Part shown: in pieces, positions 13,773 to 16,027 of the stretch
How positions within the stretch are numbered: position 1 is the first letter of the stretch
Layout: every line of letters starts with the position of its first letter
Notes under the pieces: model-generated
Database searches by the model: none
Told to the model about the DNA's origin: nothing
Seen by the model: only the letters and a program-made list of their open reading frames with translations
Assembly: GCA_002329075.1 (NCBI GenBank)
Contig: DCXR01000078.1
Coordinates: forward strand, 17,609-33,635
Reading direction: 5' to 3'
Length of the DNA stretch: 16,027 nt
DNA from: Candidatus Neomicrothrix sp. UBA2131
GTDB lineage: Bacteria; Actinomycetota; Acidimicrobiia; Acidimicrobiales; MedAcidi-G1
Translations under genes and position numbers: made by a program

Positions 13773-16027
13773 CCCGCACTGGTCGAGTGCCGGCTCACCC
13801 GCCACGCGGGCCTTCAGCCAGTCCATCAACTCGTCGTGGTAGGCGGTGACAGAAGTTCCGTGGTTGGTGCCCGGATACACGCGGCGCTCGAGCGGGGCGT
13901 GTCCCTCCATGGCGCAGAGTTGTGCCAGCAGCGCCTCGCTGGAGACCACGGGAATCTGTTCGTCCTCGTCGCCGTGCAGGATGATCGTCGGCACCTCGTT
14001 GGGCCGCTGGTTCGTGTCGTTCTCGGTCAGGCGGGAGTTCCACTCGGGGAGGGCGAAGATGTCGTCGACCGTCAGCAGGTCCTCGTACGGGATCGGGTTG
14101 AACACCTCGAAGATGTGGCCGGTGCAGCCGTTCTCGAGTTCATCGAGCAGGTGCTCGTACTCCGGAGCGATGAGCGCTTCCAGGTCGAGTTCGTCGTAGG
14201 CGGCGGCGAGGCCGGCGCCGGCCATCGTGAGGTAGCCCTGGAAGTCGCCGTCCTGCAGGAAGGCACTCAGTAGCGTGAACTGGGATGGTGGCGCTCCAGC
14301 GGCCACGCCGACGAGATCCAGGTCGGGGGCAAGGTCCGTCCAGCGCTCGGCGACGTGCATCGCTGCGTGGCCACCCTGTGAATGGCCCCAGACGACGAGC
14401 GGGCCGTCGGCACCGAGGCCGGGCACCTCCTGGGCCGCTCGGACGATGTCGAACGCGCCGCGGGCCTCGCTCTCGCCCACGATGTAGGGGTGCAGGCCCG
14501 GGCCGCCGAGTCCCTCGTAGTCGGTGGCAACGACGACCCAGCCTTGTTCGAGCAGGGGAGCTACGAATCCGAGGGTGTAGTCGTCGGGGAATCCGAGCGA
14601 GGGGGCGCAGTCGTCGGCGAGGCCCGTCGTGCCGTGGGTGATCGACAGCACCGGCCGGGAGTCGTCGGTGCTGCCAGCGGGAGCGATGATCACGCCGGTC
14701 ACTTCGATCGGGTTCCCGTTCACCGCCTCTGAGCGGTAGACGACGCGCCAGGCCTCACCCAGGTGGAGCCATCCACCCAGGTCGACCGGTTCGCTGTCCA
14801 GGATTGCACCGAGGGCGTCGGAATCGTCCGAGGCGGGGAGTGGTTCGAGTTCCGCTTCATTCAGGAGCGCTCCGAGGATCCTGTCCGCCAACTCACCGAC
14901 ATCGGGATCGGCGGGAAGCACGTTCGCTGACACGGCGATGGCGATGTCGTGGTCGGGGAAGTAGGCGGCGTGGCTTCGGAAGCCCGGCACGCCGCCGCCA
15001 TGTGAGTAGGAGAGGGCGTCCTCGGCGACCACGACAGCGGCGCCTAAGGTATTCACGTCGGCCTCGCCGACGCTGATGCCGAGTCCGTAGTCGCTGAACT
15101 CGCTGGTTGTCAGGAACTCGGCGACCATGGCGTCGTCGAGGAGCGTGCCGTCAAACATGGCGCGGAAGATCCGGGCCACGTCGAGGACCTGTGCCTCGAT
15201 GCTGCCGCCGGTCCAGCCGGCTGAGCGGATGGCCTCCTGGGGGACGACGGAGATGTCGTAGACATCGCCAAGGTCGGCCTCGGGATAGGAGGCGGTGGTC
15301 GGAATGGCGTCGAGGGCCGCCTTGAGGACGGTGGCGGCGTAGCCGTGGACGACGGGCTCCGGTGGATCCTCGGCAGGCGGCAGGAAGATGTCGTCGAGGC
15401 CGAGCGGGTCGAAGATGCGCTCCCGGAGCACCTCGTGGGCGGGTTGCCCGGTTACCGACTCGATGATGAGGCCGACGACGTTGTGGCCGACCGTGTTGTA
15501 GGAGTAGGCGGTGCCCGGGACGTACTGGGGTCCCATGGAGATCGCCCAGTCGACGATCTCCTCCGGTTCGACCACGGCCTCGAGGCGCTCCGACATGAGC
15601 AGGTAGAAGCCGAGGTCGAAGGCGTACTCGGCAAAGCCGTCCGTGTGGTTCAGGACCTGGCGGACCGTGACCAGGTCGCCGTAGTCGACACCGTCGAGGA
15701 TGTAGCCGTCGAGGAGGTCGCCCACATACGTGGCCACGGGCTCGTCGAGGTCGACGAGGCCCTCCGACACGAGTTGGAGCATGGCGACCGAGGTGATCGT
15801 CTTCGAGATCGAACCGATCCGGAAGTAGTCGTCGGTGGTCACCGGCTCCTGGGCCACGAGGTCGGCCAGACCGCTTGCCACGAGCATCTCGGTGCCGTCG
15901 GGGAGCAGGACGGCGACGCTGACCCCGGGAGTGACCGGCGTCCCCTCGGCCAGCCACACGTCCACGACCTCGGCGACGAGGAGTTCGTCCCAGACGGGAG
16001 GAGGGGGCGTCGTGGTGGTGGGGGCGG
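13761..16027 (-). CDS. Exported fusion: class C beta-lactamase/esterase domain plus secretory lipase, 5' end outside the window
   Basis: The frame runs off the right edge. The first visible residues are a Thr/Pro stretch (APTTTTPPPPV) typical of a linker after a lipoprotein or signal peptide, so the start lies beyond 16027. Numbering from the GTG at 15965, residues 1-375 are a serine beta-lactamase-like domain: SISK (52-55) with the nucleophile Ser52 and Lys55, VLNHTDGF (104-111), AYSYNTVGHNVVGLIIE (153-169), and HGGGVPGF (322-329). The usual YSN is replaced by Y-N-T when aligned. Residues 400-734 are a secretory-lipase alpha/beta hydrolase: HGTTGLADDCAPS (444-456), TDYEGLGGPGLHPYIVGESEARG, GHSQGG with Ser529, Asp666 or Asp668 in HGDEDEQIP, and His702 in GTNHG. 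Both active sites look complete or nearly so. It probably cleaves esters or lipids outside the cell. Confidence 0.9.
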   Translation of the reverse strand, partial: APTTTTPPPPVWDELLVAEVVDVWLAEGTPVTPGVSVAVLLPDGTEMLVASGLADLVAQEPVTTDDYFRIGSISKTITSVAMLQLVSEGLVDLDEPVATYVGDLLDGYILDGVDYGDLVTVRQVLNHTDGFAEYAFDLGFYLLMSERLEAVVEPEEIVDWAISMGPQYVPGTAYSYNTVGHNVVGLIIESVTGQPAHEVLRERIFDPLGLDDIFLPPAEDPPEPVVHGYAATVLKAALDAIPTTASYPEADLGDVYDISVVPQEAIRSAGWTGGSIEAQVLDVARIFRAMFDGTLLDDAMVAEFLTTSEFSDYGLGISVGEADVNTLGAAVVVAEDALSYSHGGGVPGFRSHAAYFPDHDIAIAVSANVLPADPDVGELADRILGALLNEAELEPLPASDDSDALGAILDSEPVDLGGWLHLGEAWRVVYRSEAVNGNPIEVTGVIIAPAGSTDDSRPVLSITHGTTGLADDCAPSLGFPDDYTLGFVAPLLEQGWVVVATDYEGLGGPGLHPYIVGESEARGAFDIVRAAQEVPGLGADGPLVVWGHSQGGHAAMHVAERWTDLAPDLDLVGVAAGAPPSQFTLLSAFLQDGDFQGYLTMAGAGLAAAYDELDLEALIAPEYEHLLDELENGCTGHIFEVFNPIPYEDLLTVDDIFALPEWNSRLTENDTNQRPNEVPTIILHGDEDEQIPVVSSEALLAQLCAMEGHAPLERRVYPGTNHGTSVTAYHDELMDWLKARVAGEPALDQCGSGA

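Overview
The window is about 16 kb of GC-rich DNA (roughly two-thirds G+C by eye), densely packed with genes that mostly start at GTG or ATG. The gene content suggests an actinobacterium, with a style most like Acidimicrobiia-type lineages: mycobacterial-style acyl-CoA dehydrogenase, PccB-like carboxyltransferase, the actinobacterial form of LeuB, secretory lipase, and Thr/Pro-rich linkers on exported proteins. The lineage is an inference from protein style, not from a marker gene. I see no rRNA, tRNA, CRISPR array, insertion sequence or prophage gene.

Left part (1-6136). An acyl-CoA dehydrogenase cut by the left edge converges on a small META-domain lipoprotein. A zinc-free quinone oxidoreductase (PIG3 type) diverges from the lipoprotein gene and converges on citrate synthase (gltA). 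Upstream of gltA on the minus strand lies a two-gene unit with a 4-base GTGA overlap: a LysR regulator followed by a short carboxyltransferase subunit whose N-terminal half looks degenerate.

Middle (6304-9283). A 500-residue membrane protein appears to carry a shrunken, catalytically dead Hsp70-type N-terminal region. It is followed by one transmembrane helix, a Thr/Pro linker built from 18-base tandem repeats, and an exported domain I do not recognise. Then come a TIGR01777-type sugar-epimerase-like SDR and the transcription factor GreA, both on the minus strand.

Right part (9284-13772). This is a branched-chain amino acid operon: leuB, ilvE, cimA (citramalate synthase) and a small aquaporin. 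Its leader contains a good promoter, a putative leaderless 11-codon peptide ending in Val-Ile-Leu-Ile-Ser, a 9-bp hairpin, and a strong intrinsic terminator ahead of leuB. Together these form a transcription attenuator sensing branched-chain amino acids. CimA makes citramalate from pyruvate and acetyl-CoA, LeuB catalyses the oxidative decarboxylation step of both the citramalate and leucine pathways, and IlvE does the final transamination. The operon therefore supports threonine-independent isoleucine synthesis; leuC and leuD must lie elsewhere.

Right edge (13761-16027). A minus-strand gene, overlapping the aquaporin tail to tail by 12 bases and running out of the window, encodes an exported fusion of a class C beta-lactamase/esterase domain with a secretory-lipase alpha/beta hydrolase.

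The observations I rate highest are the attenuator, the Hsp70-derived membrane protein, the two-hydrolase fusion, the degenerate carboxyltransferase coupled to LysR, and the aquaporin whose selectivity-filter arginine is replaced by valine.
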